Shown: positions 14,626 through 24,434, numbered from the stretch's first letter. The stretch: DNA of 38,360 bases from Pseudomonas sp. BN417 (GCF_029871205.1 NZ_SSOJ01000073.1:1-38360); one strand, 5' to 3'. Translations and numbers: made by a program. Notes: generated from the letters alone by a model not told the origin.

Positions 14626-15444
14626 TCATCCATTAGTCGCGTCCCGATAGGCCGGATGGATTTCCTGCAGGCGCTTCAGCCGGCTCAGCGGATCCTGGCG
14701 ATAGAAGGCCTGGAGCTGGCGGTAGACGGCGGGGAAGGCCTGGTCCAGCAGGTCCGGGGCGGTGAAGAAGTATTCGCTGGTGACGGCGAAGAACTCCGCC
14801 GGGTCTTCGGCGGCGTAGGGGTCGATGGGCGTTTCGGCGTCGGGGTCGCGGTCGAGCTGGGCATTCAGCTCATCGAAGGCGGTCTGCATGGCCAGGGCCC
14901 AGTCGGACTGGCGCATGTCGCGGTGCAAGGGCGGCAGGCCGTTGGGGCTGCCGCTGAGCATGTCGAGCTTGTGCGCCAGCTCGTGGATCACCAGGTTGTA
15001 GCCGTCCCAGCCGCCGCTGGACTGCACGCCGGGCCAGGCGAGGATGACCGGGCCGAACTGCCAGGACTCGCCGCTGCGCTCGTCGTCGAATTCGTGCTCC
15101 ACGCCGCTGGCGTCGCGGTGGCGCTGAGGGCTGACGAAGTCGTCCGGGTAGAGGATCAGCTCGTGGAAGCCCTGGTACCAGTTGAGGTCCGGCAGGTGCA
15201 GCAGGGGCAGCTGCGCCTGGGCGGCGAGCAGCAGGCGGTCCTCGCCGGAGAGCTGGACGCCGCGCAGGGCGGTGAGGTGCTTGTCGTTCAGGAAGAGCAC
15301 GCTGCGCTCACGCAGGCGCTGGTCCTCGGCCTCGTCCAGGCCGTCGAGTATCGGCAGGCGCCGGCGCACGGCCGCCCACTGCTGCGGGTCGACCGGGTTG
15401 CGGGCGAGGATGCGCCGGCGGCGCCAGTTGCGGTAGGACCACAT
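14626..15444 (-). CDS. mtfA: Zinc-dependent peptidase, MtfA family
   Basis: This is a 272-residue M90-family metallopeptidase. HELAHKLD (154-161) is the zinc motif with Glu155 catalytic, and the downstream EFFAVTSEYFF supplies the third ligand. In E. coli, MtfA binds the repressor Mlc and thereby affects ptsG. Pseudomonads lack that glucose system, so the physiological substrate here is open. The start at 15444 (MWSYRNWRRRR) matches the family; the longer frame to 15510 would overlap dedA. Only 10 bases separate it from the dedA stop, so the two are cotranscribed, and ppa follows after 78 bases. Confidence 0.88.
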   Translation of the reverse strand: MWSYRNWRRRRILARNPVDPQQWAAVRRRLPILDGLDEAEDQRLRERSVLFLNDKHLTALRGVQLSGEDRLLLAAQAQLPLLHLPDLNWYQGFHELILYPDDFVSPQRHRDASGVEHEFDDERSGESWQFGPVILAWPGVQSSGGWDGYNLVIHELAHKLDMLSGSPNGLPPLHRDMRQSDWALAMQTAFDELNAQLDRDPDAETPIDPYAAEDPAEFFAVTSEYFFTAPDLLDQAFPAVYRQLQAFYRQDPLSRLKRLQEIHPAYRDATNG

Positions 15445-15454
15445 GGGCCGACGG

Positions 15455-16114
15455 TCAGCTCGATTGTTCGGCGCCCTTGCCGGCTTGCCGAAAGTGGCGG
15501 CGCGCCACACTGATCAGCATCGGCAGCATGGAGATGCCGATGATCGCGATCACCATCAATGACAGGTTCTGCTTGATGAACGGCACGTTGCCGAAGAAGT
15601 AGCCCAGGGTCACCAGGCCGCCCACCCAGAGGATGGTGCCCAGCACGCTGAAGGCGAGGAAGCGCGGGTAGGGCATCCGCCCCACGCCCGCGACGAAGGG
15701 GGCGAAGGTCCGCACGATGGGCAGGAAGCGGGCCAATGTCACGGTCTTGCCGCCGTGGCGGTCGTAGAACTCGTGGGTGCGCTGCAGGTAGTCGCGGCGG
15801 AAGATCTTCGACTGGGGATTGCTGAACAGGCGTTCGCCCGCCGTTCGCCCGATCACGTAGTTGAGGCTGTCGCCGCTGATAGCCGCGACCATCAGCAGGC
15901 CGCCGAGCAGCCAGGGGTCCATGGCGCCGCCGGCGGAGACCGCACCGGCGATGAACAGCAGGGAGTCGCCGGGGAGGAAGGGCGTCACCACCAGGCCGGT
16001 CTCGCAGAAGATGACCAGGAAAAGGATGGCGTAGATCCAGGTTCCGTAGTTGGAGACCAGCAGGTTGAGGTATTGGTCCAGGTGGAGAATGAGGTCGATC
16101 GGGTTGAAATCCAT
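15455..16114 (-). CDS. DedA-family membrane protein
   Basis: This 219-residue integral membrane protein belongs to the DedA/VTT family, whose members recycle lipid carriers such as undecaprenyl phosphate and phospholipids across the inner membrane. Features are [19 protein letters not shown] (about 36-54), [10 protein letters not shown] and the re-entrant motif [20 protein letters not shown] then [16 protein letters not shown], containing the two functional Arg and the Glu/Asp residues of the family. Four to five membrane spans are visible. It is upstream of mtfA in the same operon. Confidence 0.9.
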   Translation of the reverse strand: MDFNPIDLILHLDQYLNLLVSNYGTWIYAILFLVIFCETGLVVTPFLPGDSLLFIAGAVSAGGAMDPWLLGGLLMVAAISGDSLNYVIGRTAGERLFSNPQSKIFRRDYLQRTHEFYDRHGGKTVTLARFLPIVRTFAPFVAGVGRMPYPRFLAFSVLGTILWVGGLVTLGYFFGNVPFIKQNLSLMVIAIIGISMLPMLISVARRHFRQAGKGAEQSS

Positions 16115-16266
16115 GAGACGCCTTGTGAAGTGCGGAGGCGGGCGGAGGCCGTGATGGACGCATTATAGGGGCAAGTCCCGGGGCCACGGCGAGCAGTTGC
16201 GCAAATGGTGAACGGCATGAAGGCTGCAACTGTTTCCATTGATTTCCCGGATCTGGATGCTCGCCC
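16115..16266. promoter_or_regulatory. Divergent promoter region between dedA and the pseudokinase gene
   Basis: There are 152 bases between opposite starts, which must hold both promoters. No operator-like symmetry stands out. Confidence 0.35.
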
Positions 16267-17853
16267 ATGCCCTTGCAGCTACTGGAACACCCCGCCCTGA
16301 GCCTGGCCCAGGGGCACGGCCTGGACCTGCCCAGCCAGGCGGCTCGGGCTCGTGCGACCTGGGTGGCGGGACGCCAGGGCCGCCCGCCGTTGCTGCTGGT
16401 GGCCCTGCTCTGGGGGCGCTCCTGCACCAACGTGGTGCAAATGCTGGGGCATTATCTGGACGCGCTTTTTGCCGACTATGCCTGCACCCCCGAGGGTTGG
16501 AGCGAGGCCCAGGCGGCGCGGCAGGTGCTGGCGGCGCTCAACCTGCAGCTGTTCCGCCGTCGCCAGGCCGGTGAGAGCGTTCCCGAGCTGAGCGCCGGCC
16601 TGCTGCTGGTGCAGGACGGCGAGGCGCAGTTCTTCCAGGCCGGTGCGGTCGGCCTGGTGCGCTTCCAGGGCGAGGCGTCGCACGCCCTGGTGGGGCGCGA
16701 CAATCCCCTGGGCGGTCAGGCTGAGCTGGCGCTGATCCAGCACAGCCTGCCGCTGACACCCAACCAGCCCCTGCTGCTGGCGCCCCAGCCATTGCTGGAA
16801 GTGGCCGACCTGCCGGGCCTGCGTGAAGCCTGCGCCAACCTGCAGCCTGGCCAGTTGGGAGGCCTTCTGGAGCCTCTACTGAGCGCGCCCGGCGCCGCCG
16901 CCCTGGTGCTGCCGGGGGAGCCCCATTGCCTGCCACCTTCCGCTCCCGCTGGCCATTGGCCGAGGCTGGAAGGCGCCGCGCCGGGTACCCAGGTCGATGG
17001 CTGGACCCTGCTCGAAGCCTGCGACTACGGACCTCCCGGCCGACTGTTCCGGGCCCGGGAGGATGGCCGCGAGGCCTTGCTCTGGTTGGCCGAGGGCGAT
17101 GCCGACGAAGCCTTCTGGCAGCGCGAGTGGGTGCTGCGGCGCAGCCCGGTGACGACATTGCCCCAGGTGCTTTCGCCGCGCCAATGCCGCCGGCATGCCT
17201 TTCTGTTGTTCGCCCTGCCGCCTGCCGGGGTAGAGAGCCTGGCGAGGCGGATGGAAGGCGGCAGGCGGCTATCCGCCGAAGACACCATGGGCTTGCTGGT
17301 GCAACTGATCGAGGCCATTCGGTCACTGCAACGGCGCGGGACGCAGGGGCTCTGGCTGAGTCCTCGGCAGATATTGCTGGACGAGCGCGGCCGCCTGCTG
17401 CTGTTGCCGGAGTTCGCCGCGATCCTGCCAGGCGTGGCGCGTCAGGCCGCGCCTTCCCAGGCGGTGCCGCTGGCGCCGGAACTGCGCCATGGCCGCGCGC
17501 TGGACGGTGGCGCCGACCAGTTCGCCCTGGCCGCGCTGGCCTACTGGCTGCTCAGCGGCCAGTGGCCGGAAGTGGCGCGCCCGGAGGGCGGCCAGGCCAG
17601 TCGCTACGTACCCCTGGCGGGTATCGTCCCAGGGATGCCGGAAGGTTGGGACGGGGTGTTGGCCAAGGCCCTGGCGCCGCAGCCACGGGCGCGCTTCGAG
17701 GCCCTGTCGGAATTCCAGCTGGCACTGGAGCGGCCCCTGCAACAGGCGCGCAGGCAAAAACCGGCGACCAGGCGCGGCAGGTCGTTGCAAGTCGCCCTGC
17801 TGGTGTTGCTGGGCTTGCCGCTGCTGTTGGGGCTCTGGCTGGGCCTGGTCTAG
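16267..17853 (+). CDS. PP2C-like/protein-kinase-like fusion, both halves apparently inactive, C-terminal membrane anchor
   Basis: The 528-residue layout follows the Pseudomonas bifunctional Ser/Thr phosphatase-kinase proteins: a PP2C-like half (about 1-220), a kinase-like half (about 240-490) and one C-terminal helix (about 508-527, LQVALLVLLGLPLLLGLWLG). Key residues are gone in both. In the phosphatase half the usual DG, GD and SDG metal-site motifs are replaced (ALLWG near 46-50, QAGAVGLVRF near 124-133, LLLAPQPL near 169-176). In the kinase half the HRDxKPEN loop reads LWLSPRQILLD (362-372) and DFG reads PEF (381-383). It is probably a scaffold or sensor. The family assignment rests on layout and weak motif alignment. 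Confidence 0.6.
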   Translation: MPLQLLEHPALSLAQGHGLDLPSQAARARATWVAGRQGRPPLLLVALLWGRSCTNVVQMLGHYLDALFADYACTPEGWSEAQAARQVLAALNLQLFRRRQAGESVPELSAGLLLVQDGEAQFFQAGAVGLVRFQGEASHALVGRDNPLGGQAELALIQHSLPLTPNQPLLLAPQPLLEVADLPGLREACANLQPGQLGGLLEPLLSAPGAAALVLPGEPHCLPPSAPAGHWPRLEGAAPGTQVDGWTLLEACDYGPPGRLFRAREDGREALLWLAEGDADEAFWQREWVLRRSPVTTLPQVLSPRQCRRHAFLLFALPPAGVESLARRMEGGRRLSAEDTMGLLVQLIEAIRSLQRRGTQGLWLSPRQILLDERGRLLLLPEFAAILPGVARQAAPSQAVPLAPELRHGRALDGGADQFALAALAYWLLSGQWPEVARPEGGQASRYVPLAGIVPGMPEGWDGVLAKALAPQPRARFEALSEFQLALERPLQQARRQKPATRRGRSLQVALLVLLGLPLLLGLWLGLV

Positions 17854-17858
17854 GAAAG

Positions 17859-17882
17859 AGCCCGGCCCCTGGGGGCCGGGCT
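17859..17882. terminator. GC-rich hairpin between converging genes
   Basis: AGCCCGGCCCC and GGGGCCGGGCT form a perfect 11-bp stem. It stands between the pseudokinase gene and the converging GNAT gene. It lacks a T-run in either direction. Confidence 0.5.
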
Positions 17883-17894
17883 GGAGGACAGGCT

Positions 17895-18350
17895 TCAGTC
17901 GCTGTTGATCGGCAGGATGTAGTTCTTGAACTCGGTGTCTTCGTGGAAGCCGATGGACTCGTACACCTTGTGCGCCACTTCGTTGCTCACGCTGGTGGAG
18001 ACGCGCATGCGCACGGCATTGGTTTCCCGGGCCATCTTCTTCGCCGTCTGCAGCAGGCGGTCGGCCACCAGCTGGCGGCGGGCGTCTTCGGCGACGTAGA
18101 TGTCGTTGAGGATCCAGACGCGCTTCAAGGCCAGCGAAGAGAAGCTCGGGTAGAGCTGGCAGAAGCCCAGCAGACGATCGTCCTCATCCGCGAGGGCGAG
18201 GTAGATCACCGATTCCTGGCGGCTCAGACGCTTCTCCAGGAACTTTCTCGAGGACTCCGGAAACGGCAGTTCACCATAGAACTCACGGTACTTCACGAAC
18301 AGCGGCGTAAGCAGGTCCAGGTGCTCCAGGGTGGCTTGGACGATGCGCAT
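17895..18350 (-). CDS. GNAT-family acetyltransferase
   Basis: This 151-residue protein has the GNAT fold: an N-terminal beta-alpha unit (MRIVQATLEHLDLLTPLF), WILNDIYVAEDARRQLVADR LL as motif A (acetyl-CoA pyrophosphate loop, about 79-100; the usual Q/RxxGxG/A is here R-R-Q-L-V-A) and the final YESIGFHEDTEFKNY. The start at 18350 is chosen because the family begins here; the open frame to 18665 runs into the divergent gene. The substrate is unknown; amines or amino acids are typical. In P. aeruginosa a GNAT gene sits in the same place beside the ethanolamine genes. Confidence 0.82.
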   Translation of the reverse strand: MRIVQATLEHLDLLTPLFVKYREFYGELPFPESSRKFLEKRLSRQESVIYLALADEDDRLLGFCQLYPSFSSLALKRVWILNDIYVAEDARRQLVADRLLQTAKKMARETNAVRMRVSTSVSNEVAHKVYESIGFHEDTEFKNYILPINSD

Positions 18351-18465
18351 GATGGGCCTCGGTATCTGTGGATGGGGCTTGATTGACAATGCAGATGCTG
18401 TGCCAGCCAACGGCGTCGATCCTGCACCACAATTTATTGAAAGCGCAATCCAAGCAAGCGTTTGA

Positions 18466-20679
18466 ATGGTTGACGCCAAAGAACCGCAGGCGCTGAGCAA
18501 AACGCCGGTCGGACCGGTCCAAGCTTCATCAACGCCCGCCACGGAGGGATGCACCGTGATTCGCTGCCCGCTTGAACAGGCCGTCGACCAGGTGCTGGAG
18601 CGCATCGACGGGCCCATTCGCCTTGGCATCCCGCTCGGGCTCGGCAAGCCGAACCGTTTCGTCAACGCGCTCTACCGGCGCATCAAGGCGTTGCCCGAGC
18701 GGCAGCTGACGATCTACACCGGCCTGTCCCTGGCCAAACCCCAGCCCGGCAGCGAACTTGAACAGCGCTTCAGCGGCCCCTTCCTGCGGCGGGTCTATGG
18801 CGACTACCTGGAGCTGGACTACCTGAGCGACCTGCGCTGCGGCGAACTGCCGGCGAACGTGCAGGTGGAGGAGTTCTACCTGCAGCCGGCCAGCCAGCTG
18901 GACAACCCGCTGGCCCAGCAGCACTACGTCAGCCTCAACTACAGCCAGGTGGCCCGCGACCTGCAGCGCAAGGGCATCAACCTGGTGGCCCAGCTGGTAG
19001 CCAGCCGCGCGGAAACCCCGGGGCTGTTCAGCCTGAGCTGCAATCCGGACATCACCCTCGACCTGCTGCCGGGCCTGCGCCAGCGGCGGGCCGCCGGGGA
19101 GAGCATCCTGCTGGTGGCCCAGGTACATGCCGACCTGCCCTACATGCTGGGGCCGGCCGAGGTGGAGGCCGACACCTTCGACCTGATGCTGGAGAAGGTG
19201 GAGCGCAGCCGCCTGTTCTCCACCCCGAACATGCCGGTCAGCCTGCAGGACCACGCCATAGGCCTGCTCGCCAGCACCCTGGTGCGCGACGGTGGCACCT
19301 TGCAGGTGGGCATAGGCGCCATGGCCGATGGCCTGACCGCCGCGCTGCTCGCCCGCCAGGCCGACAACCCCGGCTACCGGGCACTGCTGGAGGCCATGGG
19401 GGTGCCGCAGCGCTGGGGTGGGCTGATCGACCGGGAAGGCGGCCTGGCACCCTTCGCCAGCGGGCTCTATGCCAACAGCGAGATGTTCATGCTCGGCCTG
19501 CTGGTGTTGCTGGAGGCGGGCATCGTGCGGCGCCCGGTGCATGACGACATCGAGCTGCAGCGCCTGGCCGATGCCGGGGTGCTGGATGGCGACGGCGCCA
19601 TCGCCAGCCTGGACGCCCTGGCCGAGCAGCTGCCGCGGGGCCTGGATACCGAAGGCCTGGCCTGGCTGCAGCGCCGGGGCCTGCTGGACGAGTGCATTCG
19701 TTTCGAGGAAGGGCGGCTGCGCCTGCCGGATTGCCACAGCATCGCCTGCGATATCCGTCACCCGGCACTGCAGCCGTACTTGGGGAGGGCCGAGGCGGGT
19801 GTGTTGGTGCACAGCGGTTTTTTCCTCGGGCCGCAAGTCTTCTACGAGCGCTTGCGCACCCTGCGCGAGGAGCAGCGTCGGCGCATTTCGATGACCGCCA
19901 TCAGCTTCGTCAACCGCCTCCACGGCGACGAAGAACTCAAGCGTCTGCAACGGCGCGACGCCCGTTTCGTCAACAGCTGCTTTACGGTCACCCTGCTGGG
20001 TGCCGGCGTCGCCGACCAGTTGGAGGACGGCCGCGTGCTCAGCGGCGTCGGCGGCCAGTACGACTTCGTCGCCCAGGCCCACGAGCTGGAAGGCGCACGT
20101 TCGATCCTGATGCTGCGCAGCTGGCGCGAGTCGGGCGGCGAGGCCAGTTCCAACATCGTCTGGGACTACGGCCACACCACCATTCCCCGGCACCTGCGCG
20201 ACATTGTGGTGACCGAGTACGGCATCGCCGACCTGCGCGGCAAGAACGACGCCGAGGTGATCGAGGCCATGCTGCGCATCGCCGATTCGCGCTTCCAGGA
20301 TGGGCTGATCGCCGAGGCGCAGTTGGCCGGCAAGTTGCCCGAGGACTTCGTGCTGGACCCGGTCTGGCGGCAGAACACGCCGTGGCGGCTGGTGGCATTG
20401 CGCGGCGAGTATCCGCAGCTGTTCGTCGAGTACCCGCTGGGCTGCGACTTCACCCCGGTGGAGCAGGATCTGTTGCGGGCCCTGCGCTGGCTGAAAAGCA
20501 AGCTGAAGCTCGGCGAGATCCTCGACCTGGGCATGGCGGCGCTGTTCGACCTGCCGGACCCGGCGGCCTACGCCGAGCACCTGGAGCGGATGGGGCTGCT
20601 CGCACCGACGGGCCTGCGCGAGCAGCTTTACCAGAAATTGGTATTGGCCGGCCTCAAGGCCACCGCGGCGAGCGGGTGA
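18466..20679 (+). CDS. Acetyl-CoA hydrolase/CoA-transferase family protein
   Basis: This 737-residue protein has a C-terminal half (about 440-640) carrying the acetyl-CoA hydrolase/transferase C domain: SMTAISFVNRLHG, LLGAGVADQLEDGRVLSGVG with GQYDFV, and VVTEYGIADLRGKNDAEVIE, in which the Glu is the catalytic residue of class I CoA-transferases. The N-terminal half is a diverged first domain. In the ethanolamine setting it could move CoA between acetyl-CoA and acetate or another acid. It is divergent from the GNAT gene and converges on the porin with 18 bases between stops. The assignment is firm at the level of fold, not of substrate. Confidence 0.8.
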   Translation: MVDAKEPQALSKTPVGPVQASSTPATEGCTVIRCPLEQAVDQVLERIDGPIRLGIPLGLGKPNRFVNALYRRIKALPERQLTIYTGLSLAKPQPGSELEQRFSGPFLRRVYGDYLELDYLSDLRCGELPANVQVEEFYLQPASQLDNPLAQQHYVSLNYSQVARDLQRKGINLVAQLVASRAETPGLFSLSCNPDITLDLLPGLRQRRAAGESILLVAQVHADLPYMLGPAEVEADTFDLMLEKVERSRLFSTPNMPVSLQDHAIGLLASTLVRDGGTLQVGIGAMADGLTAALLARQADNPGYRALLEAMGVPQRWGGLIDREGGLAPFASGLYANSEMFMLGLLVLLEAGIVRRPVHDDIELQRLADAGVLDGDGAIASLDALAEQLPRGLDTEGLAWLQRRGLLDECIRFEEGRLRLPDCHSIACDIRHPALQPYLGRAEAGVLVHSGFFLGPQVFYERLRTLREEQRRRISMTAISFVNRLHGDEELKRLQRRDARFVNSCFTVTLLGAGVADQLEDGRVLSGVGGQYDFVAQAHELEGARSILMLRSWRESGGEASSNIVWDYGHTTIPRHLRDIVVTEYGIADLRGKNDAEVIEAMLRIADSRFQDGLIAEAQLAGKLPEDFVLDPVWRQNTPWRLVALRGEYPQLFVEYPLGCDFTPVEQDLLRALRWLKSKLKLGEILDLGMAALFDLPDPAAYAEHLERMGLLAPTGLREQLYQKLVLAGLKATAASG

Positions 20680-20697
20680 CCCGGAGGCGGGAAGGCA

Positions 20698-21954
20698 TCA
20701 GAGGATGCTGAGGGGGTACTCGATGAAGGCGCGGACTTCGTTGAGGTCCGGGCCCACCTGGTTGTCGGCGCGGTAGATGGAGTTACGCAGCTTGAAGGAC
20801 AGGTCCTTGGCCGGGCCGTCCTGCACCACGTACTTGAACTGGTTGAAGATCTCCCGCTCGGTGCCATCGGTCTTGCCACCGGCGACTATGTCGGTGCCGC
20901 GCACGTAGGCGAACTTGTAGCTCAGGCCCGGCACGCCGTAGGTGCTGAAGTCCAGCTCGTAGCTGGCCTGCCAGGAGCGCTCGTCTTCCAGGTTGAAGTC
21001 CGAGTAGTAGGAGTTGGCCACGTAGATGGTGCTGCCGCCATCGCCGAAGTCGTAGGCGTAGCCGGCATCGCCGGTATTGCGCTGGTGGGCAATGATGAAC
21101 GCGTGGGCGCCGATGCTGTACTTGGCCGCCAGGCTCCACAGGGTGTTCTTGTCGTCCTGGCCGTCGCCGCCGAAGGCCAGGGCCGCGACCGAGCCGTCGT
21201 CGTACTTGGTGCGGTAGATGTTGAAGTCGAAGTTCAGCGCCTGCTCGTCGTTGAACGGAATGTTGTAGTTCAGGTTGGCGTAGTACTTCTTGTACATGTC
21301 CTCCACGTCCGAGTGGTAGAGGGACAGGCTGAAGTCGTCGGTGACGGTGTAGCTGCCGCCCACCACGTCAATGCTTTTCAGATGGTTGGGATCGCGTGCC
21401 GGGTCGCCCATCGGGCTGTCGCCGGTGAAGTGGCCGGCGTTCAGTTCCAGGCCCTCGATTTCCTTGCTGGTCACCAGGGTGCCGGTGAAGGCCTGGGGCA
21501 GCAGGCGGCTGTCGTCATGGGCCAGCACGGGCAGGGAAGGGAATTGGTTGCCGTACTTGAGCACGGTGTTGGAAACGCGCAGCTTGAGCACGCCGCCGGC
21601 TTCGGAGAGGTCATCCACCGGGTGGCCGTCGCTGTCGGTGTCGAAGAAGGCGGTGTAGTTGCGGCCGCGGCCGCTGTCCAGCTTCACGCCCAGCAGGCCG
21701 TAGGCGTCGAAGCCGAAGCCGACGGTGCCCTGGGTGAAGCCCGACTCGAAGGTGCCGATGAAGCCCTGGCCCCAGACCTTGGCGTCGCTGGTGTGGTCCT
21801 TGAAGTCGCGGTTGAAGTAGGCGTTGCGCAGCAGCAGGGTGGCGCTGGCGTCTTCGATGAAGCCCTTGGATTCGGACTGCTCGCTGGCCATGACGGGCAG
21901 GCTGACGGCGGCGGAAACCGCCAGCGCCAGTGCGCTAAGAGGGTTGAGTTGCAT
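20698..21954 (-). CDS. OprD-family outer membrane porin
   Basis: This 418-residue porin has a signal peptide (MQLNPLSALALAVSAAVSLP then VMA, cleavage before SEQSESKG) and the OprD-family start GFIEDASATLLLRNAYFNRDF. It also carries GQGFIGTFESGFTQGTVGFG, LRVSNTVLKYGNQ and a C-terminal FIEYPLSIL that is the last beta strand. OprD channels take up amino acids, peptides or carboxylates. The ATG at 21954 has a CAGGAGC site. It lies downstream of eutC on the same strand after 214 bases that contain a terminator, so it probably has its own promoter. Uptake of ethanolamine-related or carboxylate substrates is inference from position. Confidence 0.9.
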   Translation of the reverse strand: MQLNPLSALALAVSAAVSLPVMASEQSESKGFIEDASATLLLRNAYFNRDFKDHTSDAKVWGQGFIGTFESGFTQGTVGFGFDAYGLLGVKLDSGRGRNYTAFFDTDSDGHPVDDLSEAGGVLKLRVSNTVLKYGNQFPSLPVLAHDDSRLLPQAFTGTLVTSKEIEGLELNAGHFTGDSPMGDPARDPNHLKSIDVVGGSYTVTDDFSLSLYHSDVEDMYKKYYANLNYNIPFNDEQALNFDFNIYRTKYDDGSVAALAFGGDGQDDKNTLWSLAAKYSIGAHAFIIAHQRNTGDAGYAYDFGDGGSTIYVANSYYSDFNLEDERSWQASYELDFSTYGVPGLSYKFAYVRGTDIVAGGKTDGTEREIFNQFKYVVQDGPAKDLSFKLRNSIYRADNQVGPDLNEVRAFIEYPLSIL

Positions 21955-22168
21955 CACGGGTGCTCCTGATGGTGTTCGAGGCATTCGCCTTCCTGGGCGG
22001 AATTGTCTTTATCCAGCCGACATTCCGTTGTCGCGCACGCCGTAATGACAGTCGGTCTAGAGCGGTCGCGCGCATGGCGCGAGCGATTTTCCCCCGATCC
22101 GGCTGCACTGTTCCAGCCCAGAACTCCGAAGTCCTTGCTCGATCCTCCGAAAATGCGCCACTGGCGCC
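21955..22168. promoter_or_regulatory. Promoter region of the OprD porin with eutC terminator
   Basis: The first part after the eutC stop is a hairpin GCGCC-AGT-GGCGC (22155-22167) followed on the minus strand by ATTTTC, a likely terminator. The remaining 190 bases carry no gene and must contain the porin promoter. Confidence 0.5.
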
Positions 22169-23002
22169 TCAATGATGGTCGCTAGCCAGCAGGAAATTGC
22201 CCGCCAGGGCGCGGTCGGGTTCACCGGACAGCGAGGGCACCTCGGCCTCGTCCTTCAGATTGACCCCGGACAGTTGGCGCCGGCAGGCCTCGCGCATCAG
22301 GTAGAGCAGGCGATGGGCTGCCATGCCGTAGCTCAGGCCTTCGAGGCGCACGTTGGAGATGCAGTTGCGGTAGGCGTCGGTCAGGCCCACGCGTGGCGCA
22401 TAGGTGAAGTAGAGGCCGAGGCTGTCGGGCGAGCTGAGGCCCGGGCGCTCGCCGATCAGGATCACCACCATCTTCGCGCCCAGCAGTTCCGCCACTTCAT
22501 CCGCCACCGCGACGCGGCCCTGCTGCACCAGTACCACGGGCGAGAGCGACCAGCCCTCGGCCAGGGCCTGCTCTTCCATGCGCTCAAGGAAGGGCAGGCT
22601 GTGGCGTTGCACCGCGAGGGCGGAGAGGCCGTCGGCCACCACCACCGCCAGGTCGTAACCAGCAGGGTTGGCCTGGGCGTGCTGGAGCAGTTTTTCCCTG
22701 GATGCGGCATCCAGGCGTCGGCCCAGGTCCGGGCGCTGCAGGTAGGTGTCGCGGTCCGCGGCGGCGCTGTGCAGCAGCAGGGTGTCGCGGCCGCGTTCGG
22801 TCAGATTCGCGGTCAGGCCGGCATGGTCGAAAGGCAGGTGCACTGCATCCCGCGCCTGGGCGTGGGCGTACTGGAAGTTCAGTTGCGCGGCGGTGGGCAG
22901 GCTGGTACCGGCGCGGCCCAGGGCAATGCGTGCGGGCGTCAGGCGGCGCAGCTCTTCCCAGGGATTGGCGGTGTGGCCGGTGAACTGGCGTGGGGTCTTC
23001 AT
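22169..23002 (-). CDS. eutC: Ethanolamine ammonia-lyase small subunit
   Basis: This is a 277-residue light subunit of the adenosylcobalamin-dependent lyase that converts ethanolamine to acetaldehyde and ammonia. Characteristic stretches are [20 protein letters not shown] (about 26-45), [10 protein letters not shown], the VVADGLSA segment (about 121-128) and [18 protein letters not shown] (about 206-223), with the C-terminal [22 protein letters not shown] site precedes the ATG, and the gene follows eutB with a 17-base gap, so the subunits are translated from one message. No microcompartment genes are present, which fits the Pseudomonas type of soluble pathway. Confidence 0.96.
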   Translation of the reverse strand: MKTPRQFTGHTANPWEELRRLTPARIALGRAGTSLPTAAQLNFQYAHAQARDAVHLPFDHAGLTANLTERGRDTLLLHSAAADRDTYLQRPDLGRRLDAASREKLLQHAQANPAGYDLAVVVADGLSALAVQRHSLPFLERMEEQALAEGWSLSPVVLVQQGRVAVADEVAELLGAKMVVILIGERPGLSSPDSLGLYFTYAPRVGLTDAYRNCISNVRLEGLSYGMAAHRLLYLMREACRRQLSGVNLKDEAEVPSLSGEPDRALAGNFLLASDHH

Positions 23003-23019
23003 CCGTCTCTCCTCGGAAT

Positions 23020-24414
23020 TCAGGCGAGTCGCGCGATGGCCTGGCGAAAGGCCGGCGGCAGTTGGTCGCCGAGCAGCACCCGGCCGTCGCTCTGCACCAG
23101 GATACCCATGCGCTCCAACCAGGCCTCGAATTCGGGGGCGGGCTTCAGGCCCAGGCTCTGGCGGGCGTAGAGGGCATCGTGGAAGGAGGTGGTCTGGTAG
23201 TTGAGCATCACGTCGTCGGAACCGGGAATGCCCATGATGAAGTTGATGCCGGCCACCCCGAGCAGGGTCAGCAGCATGTCCATGTCGTCCTGGTCGGCCT
23301 CGGCGTGGTTGGTGTAGCAGATGTCGCAGCCCATGGGCACGCCCAGCAGCTTGGCGCAGAAGTGGTCCTCCAGCCCGGCGCGGATGATCTGCTTGCCGTT
23401 GTAGAGGTACTCGGGGCCGATGAAACCCACCACCGTGTTGACCAGGAAAGGGTTGAAGTGCCGGGCCACGGCATAGGCGCGGGTCTCGCAGGTTTGCTGG
23501 TCGACGCCGTGGTGGGCGTTGGCCGACAGCGCGCTGCCCTGGCCGGTCTCGAAGTACATCAGGTTGTTGCCCAGAGTGCCGCGCTTTTGCGACAGGCCGG
23601 CCTCGTAACCTTCCTGGAGAATCTTGAGGCTGATGCCGAAGCTGGCGTTGGCGGCCTCGGTGCCGGCGATGGACTGGAACACCAGGTCCAGCGGCACGCC
23701 ACGCTCGATGGCGGCGATGGAGGTGGTGACGTGGGTCAGCACGCAGGCCTGGGTGGGGATTTCGTAGCGCTGGATGATGGCGTCAAGCATCTCCAGCATG
23801 GCGCAGATGGAGGAGATGCTGTCGGTGGCCGGGTTGATCCCGAGCATGGCGTCGCCATTGCCGTAGAGCAGGCCGTCGAGGATGCTCGCGGCGATGCCTG
23901 CGGGGTCGTCCGTGGGGTGGTTGGGCTGCAGCCGGGTGGAGAGCCGGCCGCGCAGCCCCATGGTGTTGCGGAAGCGGGTGACCACGCGGATCTTCTGCGC
24001 CACCAGCACCAGGTCCTGCACGCGCATGATCTTCGACACGGCGGCGGCCATTTCCGGCGTCAGGCCGGGGGCGAGGGCGCGCAGGGCGGCTTCGTCGGCG
24101 TGCTCGCTGAGCAGCCAGTCGCGCAGGCCGCCCACCGTCAGGTGGCTGACCGGGGCGAAGGCGGCGCGGTCGTGGCTGTCGATGATCAGGCGGGTGACTT
24201 CGTCCTCCTCGTAGGGGATCAGCGCCTCGTCGAGGAAGTGCTTGAGGGGGATGTCCGCCAGGGCCATCTGCGCGGCGACGCGCTCGCCATCGCTGGCCGC
24301 GGCGACGCCGGCCAGGTAGTCGCCGGACCGCGCCGGACTGGCCTTGGCCATGACTTCCTTGAGGCTGTCGAAGCGCCAGGTCTCGCCTCCGACCATATGG
24401 GAAAAACTACTCAC
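23020..24414 (-). CDS. eutB: Ethanolamine ammonia-lyase large subunit
   Basis: This is the 464-residue catalytic subunit, a TIM barrel that with EutC and adenosylcobalamin removes ammonia from ethanolamine. Diagnostic segments are [20 protein letters not shown] (about 147-166), [37 protein letters not shown] and [20 protein letters not shown], and [19 protein letters not shown] (about 359-377). The start is GTG at 24414 with AAGGAGAG upstream; it matches the usual MSSFSH-like N-terminus. Its length is close to the usual about 453-464. It lies downstream of the permease with an intercistronic hairpin between. Confidence 0.97.
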   Translation of the reverse strand: MSSFSHMVGGETWRFDSLKEVMAKASPARSGDYLAGVAAASDGERVAAQMALADIPLKHFLDEALIPYEEDEVTRLIIDSHDRAAFAPVSHLTVGGLRDWLLSEHADEAALRALAPGLTPEMAAAVSKIMRVQDLVLVAQKIRVVTRFRNTMGLRGRLSTRLQPNHPTDDPAGIAASILDGLLYGNGDAMLGINPATDSISSICAMLEMLDAIIQRYEIPTQACVLTHVTTSIAAIERGVPLDLVFQSIAGTEAANASFGISLKILQEGYEAGLSQKRGTLGNNLMYFETGQGSALSANAHHGVDQQTCETRAYAVARHFNPFLVNTVVGFIGPEYLYNGKQIIRAGLEDHFCAKLLGVPMGCDICYTNHAEADQDDMDMLLTLLGVAGINFIMGIPGSDDVMLNYQTTSFHDALYARQSLGLKPAPEFEAWLERMGILVQSDGRVLLGDQLPPAFRQAIARLA

Positions 24415-24434
24415 TCGAAGCTCTCCTTGGTAGG

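Noticed and set aside
18529-20580. 683-codon minus-strand open frame
   Set aside because: It is entirely antisense to the CoA hydrolase/transferase gene and has no domain character; high GC makes such long shadows common.
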